Shown here in pieces: positions 23,501-32,401 of a stretch of 64,000 nt of DNA; position 1 is the stretch's first letter, and each line of letters begins with the position of its first letter. The notes beneath the pieces are model-generated. The model made no database searches. It worked only from the letters and a program-made list of their open reading frames with translations, and was not told the origin of the DNA. The position numbers were made by a program, and so were the translations under genes. Source of the stretch: a virus; the IMG/VR virus record IMGVR_UViG_3300045800_000023, positions 1-64,000 of that record; one strand, 5' to 3'.

Positions 23501-26500
23501 CATCCATATTTAACTAACGAAACTTTGCCATTTGGAATTTCAAGTAACACGTTCCAAAGCTACACTCAAGCTACGGCCACTTGGGGCACTGTAAAAAACA
23601 TCAATGCCAACTTTTCGACAATTCCAGTACAAATTGCACAAACAGACCTGGTGAAAAACGGCCATTCCGGCACCGTGTTCCTCGGCGGAATTATGCAAAC
23701 ATTGGCAACCTATAATGTCACAACTGACGCCTGGGACTCCTACAGCGCCGACCCTGGAATTAGCGAATACATTGCTAGCAGAGAAGGGCTAACAGGAGCA
23801 GCCCCTATTAGTGGAGGTCCTAAGGGAAATAACTGTCTTTGGTTTGGTGGAGCTATCCCCAACGGAATCAGTACTCGAAGCTTTCAGGGTATCGCCAATG
23901 TCGACTTCCTTGATACTGTATCTAATCTAAGGAACAGACTTCAATTTGGATTTTCAGCCTTGTCTTTGACGGAAGGTAGGGTTATCGCCACAAGGAGTAA
24001 GACCCCTCCCGAAACAATTGTAGTCCCTGCCAATGGTGGAACAAATTACACAGCCCAGTCGTTTGCTCCAGCCCTTAACCTAGTGGCAAGTGATGAAGTG
24101 GCCAAGGTTCTTCAAACTACAAAAGTCCGTCTTTCGACTCTTACGTCTCCTGACGGGTCAATTTCTATAATTGACAAAGACCACTCGTTACCGATCTTCT
24201 CCCCACAAAGAACCGTGGTTAGTCAAAGGTCTCAGTTTGCTACAGCTGTATCAAACAGCGAAATCGATGTTCCGTCTGGTTTTCAACTCCGCACAGTGTC
24301 ATCGAAGCAAACCAACTTAACGGGATTGCCTCAGTCTATCATTCTACCAGACTACAGCGAATTTTTAGGGACACAACACGCCCCAGAATCCTTAACCCCT
24401 AATGGCCACGTTGTTGGTCTAAAAAATATTCCCTATGGAGGGGCCCCTGCCGACTCGGAGACTCAGGGAACGGGCTTTGGTGACGCAAAGGGGATAAAAG
24501 CTGCCATAGGTACTTTTAGTAGCCCTGGAATTATAACTGAAGCCAGTACTTCTACTCGGGCCTCTCTTGGATCTTACATTGGGCTGAGGACTTCTATTCC
24601 TGTTACTGTCGGGAATCCTGTATATGTAGCGGAGCCTTTCAAATTTACTTCCGCTGACTCTATCAACATTACAATTGACGGAGATGTCTCTACCAAGAGA
24701 TTTACGATCCCTATGTCCCGAAAGATGGCTACCAACGGAAGCTATCAGTCCCCCTTGTCATTAAAGGACGCCGACAACTCAAACCACACAATTTCTACGG
24801 CATTCGGGATAGGGTATTCGTTTGATGACTTTGCTATTTTATCTAAAGCGAGGGTTATATCTAACTCTTCTGACGTTAGCAAACGGGCCATTTGGAGGTA
24901 CTACCGCTACGGTGAAGAAGGAAATAACGCTACCGTAAGGTATGTTTACCCTACTGGCCCTAGCCAACCTGTATCGGTAATTTGTAGTGCTGTTCAAAAT
25001 CTATCAGACTCGTCTTACTACAAAGGTATCCAAAAACTTGGAATTGATATCAATGTCGGTAGCGGTGTCTTGAGAAAGAACAGGCACCTCTCTCTAGATA
25101 CCAGGCTTGGGATAGCTAAGGTTAGCTCAGGGTCTTCTCCAAATTTGTGGTCCGTGTACCTGATTGCCGGGTATACCGTTACTTCTGGTGTTAGGGGGAC
25201 ATTGAACGGAGACACCACCTTAACCATATCGGGGCCCCCTGTCGGAATAGGTATAACCAGCGGAGCTGTGTTGTGGTACGAAGGAACGTCTCCCACTTCG
25301 TCTACTTTGCAAAGTGGGCAATTTACAATCAAGACCATTTCTCCTGGGGCTCCTGGGGTGTGGACAATTACCATTGATTCATTGTCTCTAAACGACGGGA
25401 CAGTTTGGGCAGCAGCGACCAACCCAGGAACAATTAGCGTTGATCCAAATCAAAGAGCAAGATTCGACGATGAGGTTGTTGTTGGCGATTTTGTGTCATT
25501 GATAGACCCCACAGGGACATTAACCTCCGACACCGCAAAAATTTCTTCTATTGAAACGAACCGCCAGTGGGTATTGTGCGCTGCAACAAACTTCAATCCA
25601 ACTGCGGTTAGCACAGTCTTATACAAAAATCTAGTGAAGATAACCGATCTCCAGATCTTTGCCCCATCCACAAACACTGTAGCCGCAATTGTCGCTGCTG
25701 TAAACGCAAATCCAAATAGCCCAATTCAAGGAACCGTAACCGGCACAGGAGCAGGGGTAATCGCCGATGCTGACTGGTATACCTACACCCAAGCGGACTT
25801 TAGATATGAATTGACAGACGGCGTCAACTTTGTAAGTAATACCAACAAGCCAGCAAACACCGGTCTCCAAACAACATTCGACCTGAAACTACCCGTAAAC
25901 AGCGCGTTAGCCGCCAACAACGACTTCACTAATGAGACATTTTACATTGTTCCACAGCTGGCGAAATCCGTAGTTCAGTGGTTTAATACCCCAGCCATAA
26001 CCGGTCTCTGGTCGGTTGCTACGGTTACCACTTGCTCGGCTGGTAACAAGGTCCAAATTAAATCAAATACTCCTGGAATCTCTGGTTCGGTTCTCGTAGA
26101 GGGTGGTACCGCCAATCTAGCAACCGCCGCTGTAGTAGGTACAGCTAAATCCAGCTTTTTTAACTCTGCTCTTATTAAAGGGATGGTTGTTACTACTACC
26201 AAGGCAGAGGCCGATGGCTTCTGTGGAAACTCTTGGGTGGAACTTGACAACGTAGAGCCAATGACCAAACTAAGCGACACCTCCTTTAACTGGAGCGGAA
26301 ACTCCATTGCTTACATTGCCCCCAATGGAGCTGTAACGTTTTCATCATCTCCCTATCTCTTTTCTGATTTAGGAAGCGGATCTCGGGTGTTCTTCACTGT
26401 TGAAAAGGTGGGGGAATACACCACGATAAACTTTACTAAGACCCTTGGGGCCACCTTCCCCATTGTTACGAATTCTGGAGACTGGATACAAATTACCGAC

Positions 26501-27442
26501 GCTGGAAATGTCAGCCCAACTAATCAAGGGATTTTCAGGATCTTAAGGTTCTCTCAAACGGAATCGGCTTACTCCTATTGGATTGATAACCCCAACGCAA
26601 TAGAAGAGCTGGGGTCTCAAAGCAACGTTTATATAATCTCAAGCAATAGCCCAATCCCCGGAGACATCCTGTCTATCAACAGCGATGCCTTCGGAGAGGC
26701 TAACCGGGGGGCGTGGCCGATTCTGTCGATTGACATGACCGGCAATACAATTACTCTGGCTATCACCTCCAGATCACCAAACCTTTTCGTTGGCTCTATC
26801 CCTACCTTGGTCAAAGACGTTTCTGTTATCGACAAGGAGCCAAAAAAAGCTATCAAAAAGGTTCTGTGCGTGGCTCCAAATCAATCCAATCCTGGGTACG
26901 CAGATATTTTGTTGGACGATTCTTCCTTGCTTGAGAACTGGAGTCAAGACGCCGGAACAGTTATTTCTTCCTTGAGCAAACTAGGATTCCCCAACACAAT
27001 CCAAACGGGAACTGACGCATATAGATACAACACCGGACTAATTGCCGAGGCAAAAAGGGTCATCTACGGTGATAGTGCTGACGTCGACAACTATCCTGGA
27101 TATGTTGCTAATGGGGCCCAGGTGTTAATCCAAGGCCCAACAATCAAGCAAATCAAAGTAACCCTACAGGTCCGCCTCCAAAGCAATGACCTAAATTCTG
27201 CTGATACTGTAGGGGCTATCAAGTCAGCTGTAGGAGGGGTAATCAACGGCTCTGCTGTAGGTGTTCCTATTGCTATTTCGGACATTATAACAGCCGCTCA
27301 AGGCATTAGCGGAGTCATGGCGGTTAGCGTTATTTCCCCAGCTTACGACTCTGTGCGTGATCAGATCCCAGTAAGGGGACAAGAGAAAGCCATGGTGGTT
27401 AATTTCGATACAGACATTCAGGTCCTTGTGGCAGGCATCTAA
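20504..27442 (+). CDS. Giant baseplate J-like protein with kelch insertion
   Basis: This 2312-residue protein has a baseplate J/gp47-like N-terminus: YQQILGSQLGVV..., an LDRIGND stretch near residue 70, and a GRDVEQDNDYRDRIRQAR segment near residue 270 like the D-x-E-x-D-x-x-x-R-x-R hallmark. The last 110 residues (VKVTLQV-type strands, VGVPIAISDIITAAQGISGV) match the family C-terminus. Between them, residues about 740-1100 hold kelch-type blades (RAYHTATLL..VFITGGF..STEIFDP; RAHHTATLM..VLIAGGC), predicting a beta-propeller, followed by further beta domains. It likely forms the baseplate wedge and may bind glycans. Confidence 0.75.
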   Translation: MAIPVPSSYQQILGSQLGVVRARLGLRKFKPGGQLLTIFEAAAQSDARISADIFKTLLSQDLDSSEGLALDRIGNDEKVPRRSKKSARGEVTISDTAFLKIASTVYHGKAAPIVGSVSVYVSKGSSFDLAPSTGQVYLGRGTPNYEGPLTYSSKTDLGSYWGLATQSTTKFHNQGESVILAQGGNRPIQVGQIVSTAQGAATAPVTFSVTEASAIPDGETEVTLVQIVCSVDGIAGNLPPNSIVSFGNANPFDTAQITNPTKISFGRDVEQDNDYRDRIRQARANKQRGIASAIKNSVIDVTASDEASSILSANVVSRKGKPTVLYIDDGNGYEEKSDGVGYEPIVDVATGGETDFLTISSPISQAFVEASNQAPWAMPDGTRLTIKVGGVASTHYFDSSSFTSPLSASSFDVVSSINSNNNLLFQARLSQNTGSVAFYSKSENNDDLEVVFGTNAESDAAIILGLSNTPTYTTSLYKNDVLLSKDGELAQVASNSFSTWNSLAVSETLEINTDFTGSIVVTITDTDFQALGFPLLGNATPQVWAQALSLKVPGITATGVNDKVVLTSNKGKSSLASVAITGGSLVSKGVFLVSSSQGVNNDYSLDRSVGAIAINTPLVEKDRLTLGTQWAEAFIETDFGSSTSYLSTDAAYYLTVDDPDSVVIPTSRFLNGSYTAQLKKCSPLFNSFDICDGTAPGPILPVIPVTGLKEGDWVMFNDPAFNSVPSWKGTYRNTGDGSVRVIKDADTATRIGHTSTALSGVADLFVLVCGGLTSIQNGIGLPGAIKGRGVTGNSCLYDAGTGNWIQLPNLITPRAYHTATLLASGQVFITGGFDASGNPLASTEIFDPTTRTFTAGLHLPTSESDSTPLPRAHHTATLMTNNMVLIAGGCSVTTMGAAALNSTIRYEPVANVYSHSDTMTVARYGHQAVVDLTTGFVIAIGGISTIASPATPITSVESYNDSAHNWTVRTSMGVGRAFFGAASVTTSGNSKIVVAGNTVHPYLTNETLPFGISSNTFQSYTQATATWGTVKNINANFSTIPVQIAQTDLVKNGHSGTVFLGGIMQTLATYNVTTDAWDSYSADPGISEYIASREGLTGAAPISGGPKGNNCLWFGGAIPNGISTRSFQGIANVDFLDTVSNLRNRLQFGFSALSLTEGRVIATRSKTPPETIVVPANGGTNYTAQSFAPALNLVASDEVAKVLQTTKVRLSTLTSPDGSISIIDKDHSLPIFSPQRTVVSQRSQFATAVSNSEIDVPSGFQLRTVSSKQTNLTGLPQSIILPDYSEFLGTQHAPESLTPNGHVVGLKNIPYGGAPADSETQGTGFGDAKGIKAAIGTFSSPGIITEASTSTRASLGSYIGLRTSIPVTVGNPVYVAEPFKFTSADSINITIDGDVSTKRFTIPMSRKMATNGSYQSPLSLKDADNSNHTISTAFGIGYSFDDFAILSKARVISNSSDVSKRAIWRYYRYGEEGNNATVRYVYPTGPSQPVSVICSAVQNLSDSSYYKGIQKLGIDINVGSGVLRKNRHLSLDTRLGIAKVSSGSSPNLWSVYLIAGYTVTSGVRGTLNGDTTLTISGPPVGIGITSGAVLWYEGTSPTSSTLQSGQFTIKTISPGAPGVWTITIDSLSLNDGTVWAAATNPGTISVDPNQRARFDDEVVVGDFVSLIDPTGTLTSDTAKISSIETNRQWVLCAATNFNPTAVSTVLYKNLVKITDLQIFAPSTNTVAAIVAAVNANPNSPIQGTVTGTGAGVIADADWYTYTQADFRYELTDGVNFVSNTNKPANTGLQTTFDLKLPVNSALAANNDFTNETFYIVPQLAKSVVQWFNTPAITGLWSVATVTTCSAGNKVQIKSNTPGISGSVLVEGGTANLATAAVVGTAKSSFFNSALIKGMVVTTTKAEADGFCGNSWVELDNVEPMTKLSDTSFNWSGNSIAYIAPNGAVTFSSSPYLFSDLGSGSRVFFTVEKVGEYTTINFTKTLGATFPIVTNSGDWIQITDAGNVSPTNQGIFRILRFSQTESAYSYWIDNPNAIEELGSQSNVYIISSNSPIPGDILSINSDAFGEANRGAWPILSIDMTGNTITLAITSRSPNLFVGSIPTLVKDVSVIDKEPKKAIKKVLCVAPNQSNPGYADILLDDSSLLENWSQDAGTVISSLSKLGFPNTIQTGTDAYRYNTGLIAEAKRVIYGDSADVDNYPGYVANGAQVLIQGPTIKQIKVTLQVRLQSNDLNSADTVGAIKSAVGGVINGSAVGVPIAISDIITAAQGISGVMAVSVISPAYDSVRDQIPVRGQEKAMVVNFDTDIQVLVAGI

Positions 27443-28755
27443 TGTTGTCCATATTGGATGTAGCAAGCAACAACTTAACAGTTACGATTGGAAACCCTTT
27501 CGTTGTTGCTTCTCTAGAAATCTTAACTGACCAGAACCTGCTTGTTTGGTTCACTAGAAATCCCACTAACGCAACCAACATAGCTAACTACACATTGAAT
27601 GGCCCCAATGCCAGGACAATTGTTCTTGCTCAGCTACAAACAGAGACTAATGGCATCGGTTCTTTATACAACACTGCGTCACGTGGAGTTAGGCTGTATA
27701 CAGACCTACCCTTAACGGTCGGGCAGTGGACACTTTCTATCAGCGGCCTTGTCTCTCAAGATGCCGATTCCTTGCCTATACCTACAGGGACCAAGCTAGT
27801 ATTCGATTTGGTGGATAAGTCTAGTCAAGGAGATATTGGATCTGGTCTGGTGGAGTCACCTGTATCGAAATTTATTCCAAAAATCTTCAGGGAGAAGACG
27901 GCCTACAAAGCTATCATTGCCGGAATTGAGGCAGGTGATGAAATTGTTCGGGACCAAGCCAGAACATCTTTTGACCAGGGGTTTATCTGCACCTCTAGTG
28001 GGAAATACCTGAACACAAAAGCTGGAGATAGAGGAGTCCCCAAGCCAACTAAATTGGGGATTTCGGACGTTGCGTTCAGAAAGCTGGCGATTGACGTAAG
28101 TAACAGTAAGTTGACTAACGATGCCATAATGTCTGTTCTTGAAGTTATGTATGGAACAGAATCAGTCAGGGCTTTCGTTGAAACGACTCTTGGCGGGTTT
28201 TTTGAAGTGTTCGACAAGGGGGATTTGGACATCCTTATTGATGGCAAGACCCCCCTAAAATGGACGTGTAACCTTTTTGACTACAAGAACCCACTACACG
28301 TAACCCCCATTGAACTTGTTAACTCGCTAAATCAATTCTTTGACAAGTCCGGTGATGTGGCATTTGCTGAAGTTACCTCCGACAATAAGGTCAGGATCTA
28401 CAGTAACACCAAGGGGGCCCGATCCACAATCTCCATCCAAGGAGGAACCCTCCAACCATATTTGCAATTTACAGATCCCGTAGAGTCTGGAATCGTCTTT
28501 GAAGGGCTTGGAGCATACACCTGGGATATCACCAATTCTAGTCCAGGTATCGTTAGGTTAGGGCTTGCCTCAGGGACTTTCCCCTTTCAGTTTAGCAAAA
28601 TACACATAGGCGATTATATAACTATCATAGGAGAAAACTTCCCCGTGGAACTAAGGGGTAGTTGGCCTATTGTTGGGACGAACTTTACCCCCATTCCGTC
28701 TGCCCCATATTTCTTGCAATGGATGGAGATTGAATCTTCATACGTAGTCCCCTAA
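27442..28755 (+). CDS. Baseplate/tail protein, 437 residues
   Basis: The ATG overlaps the stop of the baseplate J-like gene, so the two are coupled. The N-terminal 100 residues look like an Ig/SbsA-type beta domain (QNLLVWFTRNPTNATNIANY). The middle (KFIPKIFREKTAYKAIIAG..EIVRDQARTSFD) is helical. The C-terminal part (KVRIYSNTKGARSTISIQGG) resembles segments of the giant upstream protein (KVQIKSNTPGISGSVLVEGG), suggesting shared domains. The family is not firmly recognised; a baseplate or tail role rests on position. Confidence 0.6.
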   Translation: MLSILDVASNNLTVTIGNPFVVASLEILTDQNLLVWFTRNPTNATNIANYTLNGPNARTIVLAQLQTETNGIGSLYNTASRGVRLYTDLPLTVGQWTLSISGLVSQDADSLPIPTGTKLVFDLVDKSSQGDIGSGLVESPVSKFIPKIFREKTAYKAIIAGIEAGDEIVRDQARTSFDQGFICTSSGKYLNTKAGDRGVPKPTKLGISDVAFRKLAIDVSNSKLTNDAIMSVLEVMYGTESVRAFVETTLGGFFEVFDKGDLDILIDGKTPLKWTCNLFDYKNPLHVTPIELVNSLNQFFDKSGDVAFAEVTSDNKVRIYSNTKGARSTISIQGGTLQPYLQFTDPVESGIVFEGLGAYTWDITNSSPGIVRLGLASGTFPFQFSKIHIGDYITIIGENFPVELRGSWPIVGTNFTPIPSAPYFLQWMEIESSYVVP

Positions 28756-28761
28756 GGAAAC

Positions 28762-31203
28762 ATGAACGTAACCCAGACATACCAAAAGGACTTGTGGCTT
28801 TGGAGGCCTAAGACCAAAAGAATCTTTGACAATGATCTTTGGGCTTCCTCTACCCAGATAGATGGCAAAGCCAAGGTTTCCATCCCGGCTACGTCCAAAG
28901 CCGTTAACAGGACCAATGGGTATGCTGCCTATTTAAGGGCCCCTTTTTATCTCTCTCCCACCAAAGCTATTATCCCAGCTTTGTCTCAAGCGACTAGAGC
29001 CAGCCAGCCATATCCTGACGCGGACGGTAACGTTACCAAAAGAGTTGCGGCCATCTATTCGGCCTCTCAACAAGTCATAACCTCTGATGGCAATCCTTCT
29101 CCCCCTCCTCTTTTTCCTCTGGACGTTAACAGCATTTTGTTGGTTGAAGGATCTATAAACAACGGTGGGGTGCCTTCTACACCAGCTATCGTATCTCCGC
29201 TAGCAACCCTAGCAGTAAAACCCATCGTGGGAGCGTTAGGCAAGGCAGTTGTAGGACGAGCCACCAATTCAAATGTTCAAAACCTGTGGTTTGTTGGCGG
29301 CAATTCAAGTTTTGGGTCTACTGCTATCTATACTCCTAAGACAGGGATGGACTTTGTTCAAGTAACCCAAAACGTTGACAACACCTTAACCGTTAGTTCT
29401 ACCCTTATCGGAACCGCCAACCGTCTCTTTCCAACATGCTGCGTTATCGAAGGAGAGAGATACCTAGACCAGTTATTTTACACTGGGGGCATGACCTCTT
29501 GGACTGCCTTAAGCACAGGGACAATTATTTGTAAGCCCAACGGTACAGTAACGACTGCTACTGCGTGCCCCGAATCAATGACTCAGGCCTCGGCTATCAG
29601 TCTCCCTTACCCAAACAGCCTATCCGGTGCGGTAACGTCAGACTACGTTTTAGTTACGGGTGGATTGAACAGTGGACTTAACTCTTCTAAGACCTCGGTC
29701 TTCTTGTTTGACCCATATTTAGGAACTTGGAATACCTCTTCCTCTCCTCTTATAACAGCCAGGAGAGATCACAAGTCAATCCGTATTGATATTCAAAAGA
29801 CTCTTACTAGGTCCGTTTTGATCGTAGGTGGAAAGACCGGGGTTTTCTCTAATGTTGGTCAAATTGCTCCTGGCCCAGGACCTATTGGAATTCCTCTTAA
29901 TCAATGCGAAATAATTGACGCACCAAGCTCTGCTCCCAGTGGAGGGGCCGTTACCCTTACTCCCCGTAAGACTGGAAGCATGGCTGATGCTCGATATGCC
30001 TTTGGTATGACAAAATTGGGAGATGGCAGAATCCTTGTCTGCGGTGGTATTGGCTACAACCCAACTTACCCAATTGCAAGCAATACCGTAAATGAATACA
30101 CCTATGAGCTTAACCGGTGCGAAATTTACGACCCCGAAACAGAGATTTGGTCTCCAATTCAGAGCATGTTGGAGCCTCACAGTTATTGTACTTGCCATTA
30201 TGTGCCACAAGCGAACAAGGTCTACGTCTATGGAGGCTACACTTCTAAGCTAATCGAATACTTGGATCTTGACACTATGGTTTGGCATAATTCTTGTCAC
30301 ACAATGTCAACCCCTGTCGTGGCCGGGTCTGCTTTTGGAACTGCCTCTGGATTTATGGGCCTAATAGGTGGCGGGCACTACGACACGGCCTTAGGCACCT
30401 ACACCCCTAATGGTAGCCCTGGATATTCCTGGAATGCCGTAAGTCCTAACGTGCCAGAATATGCAAGGTACGACGGACTGAATGCTGAGTGGAGGGTAGA
30501 TAGCTATGACTCCAACACTGACACACTGTACCTTACATCTAACGCAATCGGTAACTATACCAACACCAACGTTAGATGGTCTGACGCGGCTAGTGATTCT
30601 CAAGGGGCTTCGTTCGTTCTGGCAAAAGCTGTGCCAAGTTCAGACATTGATATCATTGGGCCTTATATTTTTGATTTGACGCAACCTTTTGCGATCTCTG
30701 GAACTGTGTTGATCTTGAACCAAGAAGTGTACAAAGGTCTTTCGTACAATGCCCTTACGGTGACCGCAGGAGCGACTTCAGTAGGGTCCGGGTGGATAGT
30801 ACTCAACTACGGGTATGCGAGCCAGGAGGGCCCTATTAGGTGCCTTGGGGCGAATGATGACCTTACACTTGAAATTGATGCCGGGTACAAGTTCAAGAAC
30901 AACCTTGGGTATGGCAGTGTAATTAACGTATTGTTCCAAAGGGCTGCGTTTGAGCCAGAATCACCTGTTGGGTCATTTTGGGTAACTGCGTCAAACGCGG
31001 GTAGAGCCGCTGCAATTGACTTTTTGGGTCAAATCTCAGCGGCTGGTATTGAATTAGACATTACGACTCGTTACCCAGGAGATCGGGGACTCGGGGCTGA
31101 AGGTCTCCCCACCAAAGACAACTACAAATTATCCGACTTAGTAGAAATCTTTGGTAGGGACGACGTAGACCAAGAACTAGAAGAGGCCCGAGGGTTAGAT
31201 TAG
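28762..31203 (+). CDS. Kelch-repeat tail/receptor-binding protein
   Basis: This 813-residue protein follows AAGGAAAC. Residues about 150-560 contain kelch-like blades: VLVTGGLNSGLN, LTRSVLIVGGKTG, DARYAFGMTKLGDGRILVCGG...NRCEIYDPETEIWSPI and KVYVYGGYTSKL. These predict a beta-propeller related to that inside the baseplate protein upstream. The C-terminal 150 residues carry a beta domain and an acidic helix. No protease or glycosidase motif is seen. A peripheral baseplate or receptor-binding role is inferred. Confidence 0.65.
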   Translation: MNVTQTYQKDLWLWRPKTKRIFDNDLWASSTQIDGKAKVSIPATSKAVNRTNGYAAYLRAPFYLSPTKAIIPALSQATRASQPYPDADGNVTKRVAAIYSASQQVITSDGNPSPPPLFPLDVNSILLVEGSINNGGVPSTPAIVSPLATLAVKPIVGALGKAVVGRATNSNVQNLWFVGGNSSFGSTAIYTPKTGMDFVQVTQNVDNTLTVSSTLIGTANRLFPTCCVIEGERYLDQLFYTGGMTSWTALSTGTIICKPNGTVTTATACPESMTQASAISLPYPNSLSGAVTSDYVLVTGGLNSGLNSSKTSVFLFDPYLGTWNTSSSPLITARRDHKSIRIDIQKTLTRSVLIVGGKTGVFSNVGQIAPGPGPIGIPLNQCEIIDAPSSAPSGGAVTLTPRKTGSMADARYAFGMTKLGDGRILVCGGIGYNPTYPIASNTVNEYTYELNRCEIYDPETEIWSPIQSMLEPHSYCTCHYVPQANKVYVYGGYTSKLIEYLDLDTMVWHNSCHTMSTPVVAGSAFGTASGFMGLIGGGHYDTALGTYTPNGSPGYSWNAVSPNVPEYARYDGLNAEWRVDSYDSNTDTLYLTSNAIGNYTNTNVRWSDAASDSQGASFVLAKAVPSSDIDIIGPYIFDLTQPFAISGTVLILNQEVYKGLSYNALTVTAGATSVGSGWIVLNYGYASQEGPIRCLGANDDLTLEIDAGYKFKNNLGYGSVINVLFQRAAFEPESPVGSFWVTASNAGRAAAIDFLGQISAAGIELDITTRYPGDRGLGAEGLPTKDNYKLSDLVEIFGRDDVDQELEEARGLD

Positions 31204-31577
31204 ACCGGTCGGCGAACGCGGATAACGCCGCCCCCGATAGAATCAGTGTAGGCAAACCATTTTTCTACCGTATACCCGATAGAGATGTCGGCCTTACCCC
31301 AACCACGGGTTTGTTGACGATAAATCTGGTCACCCTTACGGATAATGTCCTTGGGGCCAAGCATCCGATACTTTGTGGCCTTAGGAGCGGGCTTGTTAGG
31401 GCGGAAGTACAAATCTTCGTGACTTGAGTCAATGTCTCGGCCAGCGTCGCCAGTCTTAAAAGCGACGCCGTCGGTCGCACATACGTCTCCTTCTCGGATA
31501 ACTGTTCCATCGCCCAGGAACTTACCCAGTTTAAAAAGTTGACTAAACACTTCGATGGCTTGAGCTGTTTTGTTCAT
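31200..31577 (-). CDS. GE..GDE repeat-family protein, copy 4 (short)
   Basis: About 125 residues. The ATG at 31577 lies 7 bases after a TAAAAT -10 box, so it is preferred over the ATG at 31586, which overlaps that box. One clear module is visible (YRMLGPKDIIRKGDQIYR) plus a degenerate first one (GKFLGDGTVIREGDV), ending RVRRPV. It is the smallest paralogue and may represent the basic functional unit. It overlaps the stop of the converging kelch gene by 4 bases. Confidence 0.65.
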   Translation of the reverse strand: MNKTAQAIEVFSQLFKLGKFLGDGTVIREGDVCATDGVAFKTGDAGRDIDSSHEDLYFRPNKPAPKATKYRMLGPKDIIRKGDQIYRQQTRGWGKADISIGYTVEKWFAYTDSIGGGVIRVRRPV

Positions 31578-31584
31578 GTTTTGC

Positions 31585-31612
31585 ATTTTACTACTTTCTA
31601 AATGGATGTCAA
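31585..31612 (-). promoter_or_regulatory. sigma70-like leaderless promoter
   Basis: On the minus strand TTGACA and TAAAAT are separated by 16 bases; the ATG at 31577 begins 7 bases after the -10 box. Confidence 0.65.
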
Positions 31613-31621
31613 CAACAACAA

Positions 31622-31858
31622 TTATGCCTTATCGATGTCGGCAGCAACCTTGGCAAGACCTTCGATATGAGAGTAAAGGGCCTCCAGCTGCTTTTCGGAT
31701 ACAATATCTCCGCAGTCTCCGTATTCAAAAACCGCTCCGTGACACAAAGCATTGTTGAAACCGCTTACGAAGGCTCTGAGTCCTCCTTGGATAATCATAG
31801 CTCGGATAAGACGCTCGTTCATTTCTACTTGGTTGGACAGCACAGGGTTTCTTAGCAT
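31622..31858 (-). CDS. Hypothetical 78-residue protein
   Basis: Small soluble helical protein (MLRNPVLSNQVEMNERLIRA...) with no recognised family. AAAGGAG precedes the ATG at 31858. It is driven by the early half of a back-to-back promoter unit. Confidence 0.55.
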   Translation of the reverse strand: MLRNPVLSNQVEMNERLIRAMIIQGGLRAFVSGFNNALCHGAVFEYGDCGDIVSEKQLEALYSHIEGLAKVAADIDKA

Positions 31859-31890
31859 TGGCGGCTCCTTTGTTGGGGTTTGATGGGAGA

Positions 31891-31928
31891 ATCGTATCAC
31901 GTTTTACCTACCTGTCAATAACAATCTT
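31891..31928. promoter_or_regulatory. Back-to-back promoter unit (early minus, late plus)
   Basis: On the minus strand TTGACA (31913-31918), a 16-base spacer and TACGAT (31891-31896). Four bases beyond, the plus-strand AATCTT (31923-31928) lies 6 bases before the GTG at 31935. Confidence 0.65.
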
Positions 31929-31934
31929 TGGGGG

Positions 31935-32354
31935 GTGGGCGTATCTAATCTAGTAACATCACCGCATTGTGTTGTATACGTAAACAGTGTCCCGTTTGCG
32001 CGCTGTTGTGGTCTTACGTATGATGTTATGAGTCCTAGAAAAGAGCTTCGAGGCATAGACGTATTGGAACCTGTGGAGCTGGTCCCGACTTCTCTGTCGA
32101 TTAATGGGACGTTGCAGGCTTATAGGCTTCATCAAGATGGCGGCGCAGAATCGGCGGGGTTGATTGCTACTTGGCAAAAAATGACCAAGGAGAAATACGC
32201 TGCGTTAATGGTTTTGGACCGGTCAACTGACACGGTTTTGGTGCAGGTAGACAAGTTTTGCGTCAATAATCAATCATGGCGCGTAGTTCCAAAATCATTC
32301 GTCCTGGGAACAATTACCTGGAGCGGGTTCGGTTATAGCAATGATTCAGAATAG
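31935..32354 (+). CDS. Probable virion protein, 139 residues
   Basis: The GTG start lies exactly 6 bases after AATCTT and lacks a Shine-Dalgarno sequence. The protein is beta-rich with an N-terminal PHCVVYVNSV strand and a YDVMSPRKELRGID loop, similar in feel to small tail proteins that bind the tube or baseplate, but no family is firmly recognised. It precedes two fibre-like genes on the same strand. Confidence 0.5.
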   Translation: MGVSNLVTSPHCVVYVNSVPFARCCGLTYDVMSPRKELRGIDVLEPVELVPTSLSINGTLQAYRLHQDGGAESAGLIATWQKMTKEKYAALMVLDRSTDTVLVQVDKFCVNNQSWRVVPKSFVLGTITWSGFGYSNDSE

Positions 32355-32355
32355 T

Positions 32356-32361
32356 AATCTT
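32356..32361 (+). promoter_or_regulatory. Late-type AATCTT element
   Basis: TAG-TAATCTT follows the previous stop codon. The first ATG, 7 bases later at 32369, opens an 11-codon reading frame; the fibre gene itself starts at 32394. Confidence 0.5.
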
Positions 32362-32368
32362 GAAAGGC

Positions 32369-32401
32369 ATGAAATGTCTAAGGATAACGCATAATGGCTA
32401 G
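32369..32401 (+). other. Short upstream reading frame (10 residues)
   Basis: ATG AAA TGT... ending TAG encodes MKCLRITHNG and overlaps the first codons of the fibre gene at 32394. Its ATG sits at the position expected for a leaderless start after AATCTT, while AAGGA inside it serves the real gene. It may couple translation or be incidental. Confidence 0.35.

Noticed and set aside
20687-26856. Many antisense reading frames of 60-130 codons inside the giant baseplate gene
   Set aside because: No start signals, promoters or domain-like composition; the sense protein explains the region.
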